Shown here piece after piece: positions 37,624 through 46,554 of a DNA stretch of 64,000 nt. This stretch comes from Kordiimonas sp. SCSIO 12603 (GTDB lineage Bacteria > Pseudomonadota > Alphaproteobacteria > Sphingomonadales > Kordiimonadaceae), in assembly GCF_024398035.1 (NCBI RefSeq), contig NZ_CP073748.1:1158001-1222000 (forward strand), given 5' to 3'. The notes under the pieces are model-generated. The model had not been told where the DNA came from and ran no database searches. It saw nothing but the letters and a program-made list of their open reading frames with translations. A program made the position numbers and the translations under genes. The stretch's first letter is position 1. Each line of letters begins with the position of its first letter.

Positions 37624-39771
37624 CTATATATTTTTAACATCTGTTAAGAAGCTTTTGACCAGTCTTTGTAATTCTTCATTGTATTTTGCAAGTATACTTG
37701 ATGATTCTTGCACTTTTGAAGAAGAGTTACGCGTTTGACTGGCGATGGTTTGGACTGTTTCCACACGGTGAGATACGGTTTCAGTCCCTTGATAAGCTTC
37801 TTGTACACTGCGAGAAATTTCGCTGGTTGCGGCCCCTTGCTCCTGTACAGATGTTGTGATGGAGGCTGAAATTTGGCTGGTGGCTTCAATTGCCCCTTTG
37901 ATAGAATCTACAACAGCAGTTACTTCGTCTGATACAGCCTGAATGTTGCGAACATGTTGTGCGATATCTTCTGTCGCTTTTGCGGTTTCATCGGCTAGTG
38001 ATTTCACTTCATGGGCTACAACCGCAAACCCTTTACCGGCATCACCTGCACGAGCAGCTTCAATGGTAGCATTGAGAGCAAGAAGGTTGGTCTGTTCTGC
38101 GATATCATTGATAAGCTTCACAACCTCGCCAACCTTTTCGGAAGATTTGTTGAGTTGATCAACAATAGTTGCCGCTTTTTCAGCTTCCGATACTGCATTG
38201 TTGGATTTATGGCTGGATTCAGCTACCTGACGGCCAATTTCCTGAATAGAAGCGCTAAGTTCCTCAGTGGCAGAAGCTACGGTTTGTACGTTGGCATTTG
38301 TTTCTTCAGCAGCAGAAGCAGCAGCAGAACTTTCTGCTTCATTTCCTTCAGCCTGCTTTGCCATATCGTTCGCAGTTATATCTAGTTCCCCAGCGGCTTG
38401 AATTAAAGCTTCAAGGGCCTGGTTCACCGAAGAATCAAAACCTGCAGTAAGTTCTTCCATTTTCTGAACTTTAGCTTCCCGCTGTTTCGCTTCTTCTTGC
38501 TCTAGGGCTAGCGCAGCCGCTTTTTCTTCTTCGGCTTGAAGGCGGTCTTCTTCTTCACGTTGTCTTTGGGCTTCCTCAGCGGCTCTGGCTTCTTCTTCAA
38601 GTTTCAAGCGTTCCCGGGCATTTTGTTTGAAGGAATAGATAGATTTAGCCATCTGGCCTATTTCGCTACCGTAATCAATAAAGTCGACATGGGTATCAAG
38701 ATTGCCGTCAGCTAGTGACACCATTGAGTTCCTAAGTGATTTAAGCGGGCGGGCTATACTGCGGAAGGTAATGAAGCAAGCGGCCAATAGTAAAACAGTA
38801 CCAAGAACGGTTAAGATAATGATGGTGATCAGGCTTGTGTAGGCGCTGGATGAAAGCACTTCCGTTTTATTCCGAATAGTCTGATTGGCAAAATCCTCAA
38901 CTTGCTTAAGGAGATTGATTTTAGCAGTGATTTGTTCGAACCATTCAGGGGCAGTATAATCTGTATTTGAAATAATGCCTTTTGTTTCAAGGGCATGGTC
39001 GCGCATTTGCTGAACGCGCCGAACAGCTGTTCCTGCGACTGTCCTGTCATACATAGCGGCTACCTCAGCAGAACTATAATCTTTGAAGGTACCCATAAAG
39101 GCATTTTGCGCTTCAATCAGCCCGACGAAACGGTTGTAAATATTGGTAGGGAAAGTGCCTTTACTGAAACCATTATTACCCATCGCGCGTTCTTGCCCGG
39201 CGCGTTCTTTCTGCTCCAGTAGGCCAATATAAGAAGTGATTTCACGCGAAATATCAGCATCGCGGCTCAGAAGGGCCATGCTTTTGATGATATCCAAAAG
39301 TTCAGCAATTGTGCCTGTATAATATCCTGCCATTTGGCCTACAGAGAGCTGGCCGTCGTTGATGGACTTACGGGTTTTGCTAAGTGATTTTAGGCTGTTT
39401 TGTGCTTTAGTGATCAGGTTGGAAAAATCGTTTCCGAAGGCGGCACTGTCAAAATCAGAAGTTGTTGACTGAAAAAGTGCTAATTTAGCGTCCGTAACTT
39501 TCCGTTGGTTATTCATATTGCGTTGACTGTCGCCCGCACCTTCCGAACCAATGAAACCAGCTGAGCGCCCGCGTTCTTTTTGTAGTTCATGCACCAGGTT
39601 GCTGACAGATGGCGCATAGTGTGAAAGCTGGCTCAATGCTGCGGCTTCTGAATATGTAGAAGCTGCATTGAAAGCCGTTGTTACTGCAAAAAATAGAGCA
39701 ATGAGGAGAGGGGCTATAGCGAGGGCAGAAATACGAGCAGCTAGTGAAAGCTGATTCAGTTGTTTTTCCAT
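37624..39771 (-). CDS. Methyl-accepting chemotaxis protein with NIT sensor domain
   Basis: 715 residues. Membrane helix at about 11-32, a periplasmic NIT-type domain to about 310 ([19 protein letters not shown] is its signature), second helix about 312-335, HAMP at about 337-390, an unusually Glu/Arg/Ala-rich coil at about 385-440, and the signalling domain at about 450-710 with the hairpin tip [35 protein letters not shown] domains are linked to nitrate/nitrite sensing in some proteins. It should relay ligand binding to CheA. No CheW-binding tail pentapeptide is present. Confidence 0.92.
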   Translation of the reverse strand: MEKQLNQLSLAARISALAIAPLLIALFFAVTTAFNAASTYSEAAALSQLSHYAPSVSNLVHELQKERGRSAGFIGSEGAGDSQRNMNNQRKVTDAKLALFQSTTSDFDSAAFGNDFSNLITKAQNSLKSLSKTRKSINDGQLSVGQMAGYYTGTIAELLDIIKSMALLSRDADISREITSYIGLLEQKERAGQERAMGNNGFSKGTFPTNIYNRFVGLIEAQNAFMGTFKDYSSAEVAAMYDRTVAGTAVRRVQQMRDHALETKGIISNTDYTAPEWFEQITAKINLLKQVEDFANQTIRNKTEVLSSSAYTSLITIIILTVLGTVLLLAACFITFRSIARPLKSLRNSMVSLADGNLDTHVDFIDYGSEIGQMAKSIYSFKQNARERLKLEEEARAAEEAQRQREEEDRLQAEEEKAAALALEQEEAKQREAKVQKMEELTAGFDSSVNQALEALIQAAGELDITANDMAKQAEGNEAESSAAASAAEETNANVQTVASATEELSASIQEIGRQVAESSHKSNNAVSEAEKAATIVDQLNKSSEKVGEVVKLINDIAEQTNLLALNATIEAARAGDAGKGFAVVAHEVKSLADETAKATEDIAQHVRNIQAVSDEVTAVVDSIKGAIEATSQISASITTSVQEQGAATSEISRSVQEAYQGTETVSHRVETVQTIASQTRNSSSKVQESSSILAKYNEELQRLVKSFLTDVKNI

Positions 39772-39807
39772 AGTGGGGTACCTGATTATTAGCTATTGGA
39801 ATTGAAT

Positions 39808-39824
39808 TTTGAATTCAATTCAAA
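39808..39824. promoter_or_regulatory. 17-base palindrome in the chemoreceptor leader
   Basis: TTTGAATT-C-AATTCAAA is a perfect palindrome 37 bases upstream of the chemoreceptor start. Its place between the probable promoter and the gene suggests a repressor operator. No known consensus was matched. Confidence 0.45.
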
Positions 39825-39855
39825 GTTTCTATACGCTTTATGTATAGTAATAGGA

Positions 39856-39874
39856 TTACCCAATAGTTAACCAT
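39856..39874 (-). promoter_or_regulatory. Possible CtrA-type site upstream of the chemoreceptor
   Basis: On the minus strand the sequence reads TTAA, seven bases, GTAA, close to the CtrA box TTAA-N7-TTAA, and the plus strand shows TTAACCAT, the other form of the CtrA motif. Chemotaxis genes are common CtrA targets in alphaproteobacteria. Single weak site; moderate evidence. Confidence 0.35.
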
Positions 39875-39907
39875 AGCTGTACAATTCAACTAACAATCAG
39901 AGAATAC

Positions 39908-39941
39908 ACAAAAAAAACGGGCTCCGAAGAACCCGTTTTCT
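39908..39941 (-). terminator. Terminator of rplU-rpmA
   Basis: AAACGGGCTCC and the opposing GAACCCGTTTT form a hairpin around CGAAGA; on the minus strand it ends in TTTTTTTTGTG. It lies about 24 bases after the rpmA stop. Confidence 0.88.
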
Positions 39942-39963
39942 AAATTCCGAAATTTCGGTGTGC

Positions 39964-40215
39964 TTAGCCTTCAACAGAAACAAAAGCTTTGTTGCCTTTG
40001 CCTTTGCTGAATTTAACCTGGCCTTCAACAAGAGCGAAGAGAGTGTGGTCTTTGCCCATGCCTACGTTTTCACCAGCATACCAGCGTGTACCACGCTGAC
40101 GAACGATGATGTTACCAGCAAGAACTTGCTCACCACCGAATTTTTTCACACCAAGGCGGCGACCAATACTGTCGCGGCCGTTATTGGAACTACCACCTGC
40201 TTTTTTATGAGCCAT
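39964..40215 (-). CDS. rpmA: 50S ribosomal protein L27
   Basis: 83 residues: [28 protein letters not shown] is the conserved L27 start, whose N-terminal tail reaches the peptidyl-transferase centre. No N-terminal extension to be cleaved, as usual for Gram-negatives. It follows rplU by 40 bases with an AGGAGA site, and a terminator closes the pair. Confidence 0.98.
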   Translation of the reverse strand: MAHKKAGGSSNNGRDSIGRRLGVKKFGGEQVLAGNIIVRQRGTRWYAGENVGMGKDHTLFALVEGQVKFSKGKGNKAFVSVEG

Positions 40216-40255
40216 TAGAGTGTCTCCTTAGCTTATAGCTTCAACGGACGCGGAC

Positions 40256-40609
40256 TTAAGCCGCAGCTTCTTCAGTTTTCTTCGCAGCTTTTTTAGCTGT
40301 CTTAGCGATCTTAGTCACACGAAGTACAGTAACCTCCTGACGGTGGCCAACTTTACGACGGTAGTTGTGACGACGCTTCTTTTTGAAAACTGTTACTTTT
40401 TTGTCTTTCTTTTGCTCAAGTACTTCAGCAGTAACATTAGCGCCTTTTACAAGTGGCTCACCCACTTTAACGCCTTTGTCATCACCAACCATCAGTACTT
40501 CATCAAGAGTGATTGACTTACCAACTTCGCCGTCAAGCTTCTCAACTTTAACAACGTCGCCTTCAGTAACGCGGTACTGTTTACCGCCTGTTTTAACGAT
40601 TGCGAACAT
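40256..40609 (-). CDS. rplU: 50S ribosomal protein L21
   Basis: 117 residues: [25 protein letters not shown] and [25 protein letters not shown] are diagnostic. A lysine/alanine-rich tail ([15 protein letters not shown]) extends the C-terminus, as in several alphaproteobacteria. First gene of rplU-rpmA, with a promoter at 40753-40780 and a leader of about 137 bases that begins with a stable hairpin. Confidence 0.97.
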   Translation of the reverse strand: MFAIVKTGGKQYRVTEGDVVKVEKLDGEVGKSITLDEVLMVGDDKGVKVGEPLVKGANVTAEVLEQKKDKKVTVFKKKRRHNYRRKVGHRQEVTVLRVTKIAKTAKKAAKKTEEAAA

Positions 40610-40716
40610 TAAATGTTCCTTTCAATTCTTACCGCAGTAAACCGGGTGGGGCTTAACCCTTTGAAATATCCCACACTTTGGGCGGTTTCCGCTGGCTATA
40701 GTTACATAGCAAAAGA

Positions 40717-40742
40717 GGCAGCAGGAATCGCTTCCTTCTGCC
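40717..40742 (-). promoter_or_regulatory. Stem-loop at the 5' end of the rplU leader
   Basis: On the minus strand GGCAG-A-AGGAA and TTCCT-G-CTGCC pair (10 bp, one internal mismatch) around GCGA, a GNRA tetraloop. It begins within a few bases of the predicted transcription start. It may stabilise the mRNA or bind a regulator such as L21 itself. Read by eye. Confidence 0.5.
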
Positions 40743-40752
40743 GAATGGGCGG

Positions 40753-40780
40753 AATATACGGATTTAGGGCTAAGAGTCAA
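40753..40780 (-). promoter_or_regulatory. Housekeeping promoter of rplU-rpmA
   Basis: Minus strand TTGACT (40775-40780) and TATATT (40753-40758), spacing 16 bases. Predicted start near 40746. Strong match to sigma-70 consensus. Confidence 0.65.
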
Positions 40781-40903
40781 CCAGAGTCTGCCTTTCAGCA
40801 AGGTAGGCTCTTTAAGTAAATTGCCTGTGAGCTTAGAATAATTGCATTGGGTATCAGAAAAAGGAAAGCTATAGCTTTTGAAAACCTATAGCGAGATACC
40901 GGG

Positions 40904-41671
40904 ATGATACTGAACAGCTTCATATTGCTCATAAGCCTGTTTTTGCCGTCAGAGCAAAGGAGGCAGGAAGATATTCCTGTCTATAGCTATGAAATTGTGA
41001 ATGTTTATCCGCATGATACTACAGCCTTTACTCAAGGGCTTTTCTTCAAAGATGGCTATCTTTATGAAAGCACAGGGCAGGTTGATCAATCCACCATCCG
41101 TAAGGTGGAGTTGGAAACAGGAAACACGGTGCAGGTAGAGAAGTTTCCAGCAGGTATATTCGGGGAAGGTATTATTGATTGGGGGGACCGTTTAATCGGC
41201 CTCAGTTGGCGGCGCCAGACGGGATTTGAATGGGATATCAATTCCTTCAAGATGAAGGGTACATTCGAATATCAGGGCGAAGGTTGGGGACTAACCCGCA
41301 ATAGCACACATATTTTGATGAGTGACGGTACACCTGATATCCGGTTTCTTGATCCGGAAACGCTTAACGAAGTTCGCCGGATAGAAGTGAAAGCCCAAGG
41401 GCGCCCGTTGATAAATCTTAATGAACTGGAATGGGTGGACGGTGAGATATTTGCAAACATTTGGCAGACAGATTTTATCGCCAGAATAAATCCTGAAAAT
41501 GGTGATGTGATTGGTTTGATAAACCTGAGGGGTTTGTTGAGCCGCGAAGATATTATCCCCGGTTATACGGATGTTCTGAACGGTATCGCTGTTAATGCTG
41601 AGGGCAAATTATTTGTAACTGGGAAATACTGGCCAAAGCTTTTTGAGATACGGCTCGTTAAAATAAAATAG
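40904..41671 (+). CDS. Glutaminyl-peptide cyclotransferase (bacterial QC, beta-propeller)
   Basis: 255 residues with an N-terminal hydrophobic segment (1-15, likely signal or anchor). The glutamine cyclotransferase family pattern runs through it: VNVYPHDTTAFTQGLFF, GYLYESTGQ, FGEGIIDWGDRLIGLSWR, GEGWGLTRN, NLNELEWVDGEIFANIWQTD, VLNGIAVN, FVTGKYWPKLFEI. It converts N-terminal glutamine to pyroglutamate, here likely in the periplasm. A nitrilase gene follows after 13 bases, so the two may be co-expressed. Confidence 0.88.
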   Translation: MILNSFILLISLFLPSEQRRQEDIPVYSYEIVNVYPHDTTAFTQGLFFKDGYLYESTGQVDQSTIRKVELETGNTVQVEKFPAGIFGEGIIDWGDRLIGLSWRRQTGFEWDINSFKMKGTFEYQGEGWGLTRNSTHILMSDGTPDIRFLDPETLNEVRRIEVKAQGRPLINLNELEWVDGEIFANIWQTDFIARINPENGDVIGLINLRGLLSREDIIPGYTDVLNGIAVNAEGKLFVTGKYWPKLFEIRLVKIK

Positions 41672-41684
41672 TTGGGAGGGCTTT

Positions 41685-42605
41685 ATGAGCACGATTATTG
41701 GTGCAGTGGTGCAGGCTGGCACGCCGCTTTATGATAAGAAAGCAACTTTTGAAAAACTGGCAGACCTGATCAGCGATGCAGCAAGCCAGGGTGCAAAGCT
41801 TGTTGTGCTGCCTGAAGCCTTTATTGGTGGCTACCCCAAAGGATTGGATTTTGGGGTAAGGCTTGGCTCGCGTGCGCCCGAGGGCCGTGTAGAATTCCAG
41901 CGCTATGCGGAAAATGCTATTGAGGTGCCTTCTGCTGATACAGACCAGATCGGTAAAATCGTTCAAAAATCTGGTGTTTATCTGGTTGTTGGTGTTGTTG
42001 AGCGAGACGGCGGTACGCTTTATTGCACCAGCCTTTATTTCAGCCCAGATGGCAGCATGATCGGCAAGCACCGCAAACTTATGCCAACGGCGCTTGAGCG
42101 TGTGGTATGGGGCTTCGGTGATGGTTCAACGCTCGCTGCTCCTAAAACCGAGATCGGCACACTTGGGGGCGCTATCTGTTGGGAAAATTATATGCCGCAG
42201 CTTCGCCTTGCTATGTACGGTAAAGGCGTGGAATTTTACTGTGCTCCAACGGTGGATGACCGCGATGTGTGGCTTCCTACCATGCAAACCATCGCTCTTG
42301 AAGGCCGCTGTTTTGTACTTTCTGCTTGTCAGTATATGGAACGTGGGTACGGCCCAGAAGATTATCATCCAGTACAAGGCGAGGCTGATGATACAGTACT
42401 GATCAGAGGTGGAAGTTGCATTATCTCTCCAATGGGGGAAGTGTTGGCAGCCCCTGTGTTTGGTGAGGAAACCATCCTTACAGCTGAGATGGATAAATCA
42501 GAAATTATCCGCGGTAAGTATGATCTGGATGTGGTGGGCCATTACGGCAGGCCAGATATTTTTAGTTTGCATGTAAACGAAGAACCACAGAGCACGTGTA
42601 AGTAG
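41685..42605 (+). CDS. Nitrilase-type carbon-nitrogen hydrolase
   Basis: 306 residues. The catalytic triad segments of the nitrilase superfamily are present: Glu in VLPEAFIGGYPKG, Lys in HRKLMPT, Cys in GGAICWENYMPQLRL. The WENYMP form after the cysteine is that of true nitrilases (branch 1), which hydrolyse organic nitriles to acids plus ammonia. RBS GGGAGGG lies 6 bases before the ATG. Cytoplasmic; substrate unknown. Confidence 0.92.
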   Translation: MSTIIGAVVQAGTPLYDKKATFEKLADLISDAASQGAKLVVLPEAFIGGYPKGLDFGVRLGSRAPEGRVEFQRYAENAIEVPSADTDQIGKIVQKSGVYLVVGVVERDGGTLYCTSLYFSPDGSMIGKHRKLMPTALERVVWGFGDGSTLAAPKTEIGTLGGAICWENYMPQLRLAMYGKGVEFYCAPTVDDRDVWLPTMQTIALEGRCFVLSACQYMERGYGPEDYHPVQGEADDTVLIRGGSCIISPMGEVLAAPVFGEETILTAEMDKSEIIRGKYDLDVVGHYGRPDIFSLHVNEEPQSTCK

Positions 42606-42616
42606 GAGTGCCGCGA

Positions 42617-44737
42617 TTAAGCGGCAATCCCTTTTTTCACTGCAAAGAAATACTCATGCCCAAGATAGAGAGAATAACGAGGAGAGAATTTAGCGATAAT
42701 TTCTTCTTGTTTTTCTTTGTTCATCAAATTCCATTCGGAGAGAATAATATTCGGGGCATGTTTATCCAGATCAAGCGCTTTAAGGAGGGCGTAATCATGC
42801 CCTTCACAATCTGTTACCAGAATGTGTAAGCCTTCATAAAATACATGCCCTAGCAGTTGATTGATTTCTACGAGTTTTGCCTTCTGAGTGTGAATAGCTT
42901 TATAGATGTCTGTTAGTGTCTGGTCATCAGTTTCCTGTATGCCTGTCGAACTCTCAAAAGTTTTGTCTAGCCCGTTTTTGTTGCGCTCAAGTGTTGCCAT
43001 GCCTCTGGCCCAACTGGGGAGGTCAGCTTTTTCAATAGCTCGTAAAGGTAGGTACCGAAGTTCGGCTTCGCCATTATGATTGGAGACAGCGAGATTGAGG
43101 AAGTTTACATTTTCTCTGTAGCTATAGTTTTCAACAAGTTTACAGAAATACTCGGTGATAGGTTCTATCAATGTAATATGAATATCAGGTCGTGATTGCA
43201 AAGGATGGTAGATAGGATCGTAAGAAATGCCGTCATTGGCGCCAATTTGTAGAGCTTTTGAAGCCTGTGGGCTTTTTGCAATCGCTGCCATAAATTTTTG
43301 CAAGATTATTTCATCGGAAAAGTGCTCTGGTATAGCTAATTCTTTTAGCTCATTGTTTACGGTTTTAACAATTGGTTGCGCGGCATTCAGCTCTTCACAC
43401 CTCTGTGCATATTCAGCTTTTGGGTTGTGATTAGATAGGGTCCAGAAAATTGCATTGGTACCGCATTCAATATCGGAAAGCAGTGCTGCATCAATCAGTT
43501 TTGCATCACTATGAATATGTATATAGCTACCCATCAACGCCAACTGGTCAATATACCAAAACCCTTTATCCGGATCACCGCTGTGGAAAACTGTATCAAG
43601 GAAGTTGGCACAATGATTTATAAAGGTTTGCCCAGAGTCTGAACACGGAATGAAAACAAAGGGAGCGGAAACTTTATCCCAGATAGGGCTCTCGCTTACA
43701 TAATAAAGCGCTACTTTTTTTTCACTCCGGTAGAACCCTTCTAAACGCTCTTTGCTGTTTAATAGTGAATCAGCATCGATGATTAAATAATCGGTTTTAA
43801 ACCTGTTGATAAAGTAAGCGGCCCGAATAAACCGGATTGATGCCAGATAGGACCGAATATTCTTACGTGTTTCCGTAAGAGTTTCGGTACTAACAATAAG
43901 ATTTCCACTAAAGTTTTGATCAAGCCATTTTAAATCCTGGTCCGTAGCATCAATGATATGTACATGGATGGTGTGTATATCTTCTGTACCTTTCAATGAA
44001 AGGAGCAGGTTTTTGGTATATTTGTTGAAATAGTTACTATCACTTGAACATAGCAGGGTGGGCTTCTTTGCAGTGGCGGATTTATCTGATGGTAGTCTGT
44101 AAAACTCTATCGATGGTTCTTCAGCTAATAATGTTTTGGGGATATCCTTTGTCTCAAAAAATGGTGCGGTTTTCATGTTGCCTATTTCGCCCGGATTGCC
44201 CGTCAAAAATAAGCTGAAGATAAATGCTTTCGTGAGTGAATGGTGAAGGTGCTGGCCTTTTGATATCGCCTTTTTCGATGCCTGAATAGCCTTGCCGTAG
44301 TCTCGCGCGAGTGATGCCAAAAGCCCTTGCAGTGCCCATGCGTCAGTATGATCCTCGTTATGGTAGGTACATAACTGTAGATATGTCATTGCATCTGGAT
44401 AGTGTTTTGCACTGATAAGAAGGGTCGCAATTGTAAAATAAAGTTTATCGTCACTGGGGTATGTAGAAATAAGTTTGCGTGCTGCGGATAAAATATCACC
44501 CCGGCCCATAGTTTTTGCTGATTTAATCAGTTTATCCATAAGTATAAAGCTGGCCTCATGGATGTTTCTAGGTTCCTTATCTCCGTTATTAAACCGTTCA
44601 ATCACCGCGTTTCTATCTATCTCTGAATAAAAACTGGGCTGTACCGGTTTTATGGTTTGCAGAATTCTTAAGTAATAAGGATGGGAAAGACGAATGCCTT
44701 GATAGTCAATTTGTTGATGTAAATTGCCAAATGTCAT
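42617..44737 (-). CDS. TPR / glycosyltransferase-like / FkbM methyltransferase fusion
   Basis: 706 residues with three parts. About 40-200: helical repeats of TPR type (TIATLLISAKHYPDAMTYLQLC, AWALQGLLASLARDYGKAIQ). About 225-440: a glycosyltransferase-like Rossmann region with TLLCSSDSNYFNKYTKNLLLSL, ASIRFIRAAYFINRFK and YLIIDADSL, a DxD-type site. About 490-700: FkbM-type methyltransferase with ALQIGANDGI as SAM motif, ITLIEPI, and VTDCEGHDYALLKALDLD. Such fusions decorate glycans or flagellin in marine alphaproteobacteria, but here no flagellar gene is adjacent. Function inferred from domains. Confidence 0.75.
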   Translation of the reverse strand: MTFGNLHQQIDYQGIRLSHPYYLRILQTIKPVQPSFYSEIDRNAVIERFNNGDKEPRNIHEASFILMDKLIKSAKTMGRGDILSAARKLISTYPSDDKLYFTIATLLISAKHYPDAMTYLQLCTYHNEDHTDAWALQGLLASLARDYGKAIQASKKAISKGQHLHHSLTKAFIFSLFLTGNPGEIGNMKTAPFFETKDIPKTLLAEEPSIEFYRLPSDKSATAKKPTLLCSSDSNYFNKYTKNLLLSLKGTEDIHTIHVHIIDATDQDLKWLDQNFSGNLIVSTETLTETRKNIRSYLASIRFIRAAYFINRFKTDYLIIDADSLLNSKERLEGFYRSEKKVALYYVSESPIWDKVSAPFVFIPCSDSGQTFINHCANFLDTVFHSGDPDKGFWYIDQLALMGSYIHIHSDAKLIDAALLSDIECGTNAIFWTLSNHNPKAEYAQRCEELNAAQPIVKTVNNELKELAIPEHFSDEIILQKFMAAIAKSPQASKALQIGANDGISYDPIYHPLQSRPDIHITLIEPITEYFCKLVENYSYRENVNFLNLAVSNHNGEAELRYLPLRAIEKADLPSWARGMATLERNKNGLDKTFESSTGIQETDDQTLTDIYKAIHTQKAKLVEINQLLGHVFYEGLHILVTDCEGHDYALLKALDLDKHAPNIILSEWNLMNKEKQEEIIAKFSPRYSLYLGHEYFFAVKKGIAA

Positions 44738-44763
44738 TATTTTACCGAGAATAATAGAGATGA

Positions 44764-44799
44764 AAAACGGGCTAGAACTCTAGCATTCTAGCCCGTTTA
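44764..44799 (-). terminator. Terminator of the nitronate monooxygenase gene
   Basis: AAACGGGCTAG and CTAGCCCGTTT form an 11-bp perfect stem; on the minus strand the stem is followed by TTTTTCATC. It lies about 43 bases past the stop at 44842. Confidence 0.87.
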
Positions 44800-44841
44800 G
44801 ATTCCAGTAAAATTACCTGTCTGAATACAGTCTGGGGAAGT

Positions 44842-45828
44842 TTACTCCGCAGCAGCTTTTGCTGCGCTACCGCCTAAAATACGGTTCTTTGCTGTTGCAT
44901 ACTCATCCATCAACCGTGCAACCACTTCACCCGCTGGGCGAATATCCTTCACAGCGCCAATGCCCTGGCCGCAGCCCCAGATATCTTTCCATGCTTTGGA
45001 TTTTTCACTGCCACCTGAACCGAAGCTCATCTTGGACGGATCGCTTTCAGGCAGGTTATTCGGGTCCATGCCCGCTGCTTCTATGGAAGGTTTTAGATAG
45101 TTGCCGTGTACACCGGTAAATAGGTTGGTATAGACGATATCATCGGCTGCATAATCCACGATGGATTGTTTGTAAGCCTGATCGGCGTTTGCTTCTTCAG
45201 TTGCGATGAAAGCGGAACCGATATAGCCGAGATCAGCACCCATTGCCTCAGCCGCTAAAACAGCATCCCCTGTTGCAATAGAACCAGATAGCGCCAACGG
45301 ACCATCAAACCATTCACGGATTTCCTGAATAAGCGCGAACGGTGATGTTGTACCAGCATGGCCGCCTGCACCAGCGGCAACAGCGATCAGGCCATCCGCG
45401 CCTTTTTCAATCGCTTTCTTTGCGAATTTGTTGTTGATGATATCATGGAGCACAATACCACCATACGAATGGATAGCCTCGTTTACTTCAACGCGGGCAC
45501 CGAGCGATGTGATGATAATCGGCACCTTATATTTCACACATAGTTCCACATCGTGCATCAAGCGGTCATTTGACTTGTGCACAATCTGGTTCACCGCAAA
45601 CGGTGCTGCTGGTTTATCTGGGTTGGCTTTATTATAGGCATCAAGCTCTGTTGTGATTTTGATGAGCCATTCTTCCAGAACCGGGCCCGGGCGAGCATTC
45701 AGTGCAGGGAATGAACCTACAATACCCGCTTTACACTGGGCAATCACCAGATCAGGGTTCGAGATAATGAAAAGGGGTGAACCAATCACCGGAATACGCA
45801 AATTATCAAACTGTTCAGGTAAAGCCAT
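44842..45828 (-). CDS. Nitronate monooxygenase (NMO/2-nitropropane dioxygenase family)
   Basis: 328 residues from the ATG at 45828, which has GAGGGAA upstream; the frame runs further but without a site. FMN TIM-barrel landmarks: IPVIGSPLFIISNPDLVIAQCKAGIVGSFPALNARP, GADGLIAVAAGAGGHAG, and LSGSIATGDAVLAAEAMGADLGYIGSAFIATEEA. These enzymes oxidise alkyl nitronates, and close relatives are enoyl-ACP reductases (FabK). Monocistronic, with a terminator. Confidence 0.9.
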   Translation of the reverse strand: MALPEQFDNLRIPVIGSPLFIISNPDLVIAQCKAGIVGSFPALNARPGPVLEEWLIKITTELDAYNKANPDKPAAPFAVNQIVHKSNDRLMHDVELCVKYKVPIIITSLGARVEVNEAIHSYGGIVLHDIINNKFAKKAIEKGADGLIAVAAGAGGHAGTTSPFALIQEIREWFDGPLALSGSIATGDAVLAAEAMGADLGYIGSAFIATEEANADQAYKQSIVDYAADDIVYTNLFTGVHGNYLKPSIEAAGMDPNNLPESDPSKMSFGSGGSEKSKAWKDIWGCGQGIGAVKDIRPAGEVVARLMDEYATAKNRILGGSAAKAAAE

Positions 45829-46027
45829 GTTTCCCTCTCTACTAATTCTATTGTGCTTTTTGCTTAGCACTCTCGAAAGAGAGAATAGATTTATGGACCC
45901 AATAGTCCAATTATTATTGAAAATTAAAAAATCCATCCCGCTCGCGCTGTGATCACCGAACGGTGAAACCTGTTTATTGGTGTCATCTTAGGTACGGCCA
46001 TACCATGACGGATATTGAATTAGGCAG

Positions 46028-46543
46028 ATGTTTATGTGGTTTGTTTTTTTTAAAGGTATGTTGAAATGGGCACAGCTTTTAGCGTGTGTATCCATTCTGG
46101 CTGCGTGCGGTAAAAGCTATGTAACGCCTGAAACGGTTGTGAATGCAAAAGAAGGTGTAGGCATTAAAGGGTATGACCCTGTTGCCTATCATGCTGATGC
46201 AAAACCAACAGAAGGTAATGCCGAGCAGGCTTATGAATATGCGGGTGTTACTTACCATTTCGCGTCTGCAGAAAATAAAAGTGTTTTCGCATTGGCACCT
46301 GAAAAATACATTCCCGCATATGGTGGTTATTGTGCCTATGCCATGTCGCTTGGTAATGTTGTTGATATTAACCCGAAAAACTGGGCGGTGGTTGATGGAC
46401 AGCTTTATCTTAATGCTAATGGTTTTGCTCAGGCCCTTTGGAATCTGGATAGACAAGGCAATATCCAGGATGCCAACCGAAAATGGAGCGCTATCAAAAC
46501 GAAGGCGCTTGAACCCTCTCCGGAAAATGTTAACCAACAGTAG
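46028..46543 (+). CDS. YHS-domain lipoprotein
   Basis: 171 residues; the ATG at 46058 (residue 11) is an alternative start. A lipobox LAAC (in ACVSILAACGK) makes it a probable outer-membrane lipoprotein. The YHS-like domain at about 47-125 has VGIKGYDPVAYH, FASAENKSVFALAPEKYIPAYGGYCAYAMSLG and NPKNWAVVDGQLYLNANGFAQALW, a small metal- or copper-related fold of unclear role. It lies 11 bases before the ketosynthase gene. Confidence 0.85.
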   Translation: MFMWFVFFKGMLKWAQLLACVSILAACGKSYVTPETVVNAKEGVGIKGYDPVAYHADAKPTEGNAEQAYEYAGVTYHFASAENKSVFALAPEKYIPAYGGYCAYAMSLGNVVDINPKNWAVVDGQLYLNANGFAQALWNLDRQGNIQDANRKWSAIKTKALEPSPENVNQQ

Positions 46544-46554
46544 GACCTCCCCCT

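Noticed and set aside
40613-40819. Open frame of 68 codons on the plus strand in the rplU leader
   Set aside because: No ribosome site, and antisense to the promoter and leader hairpin of rplU.
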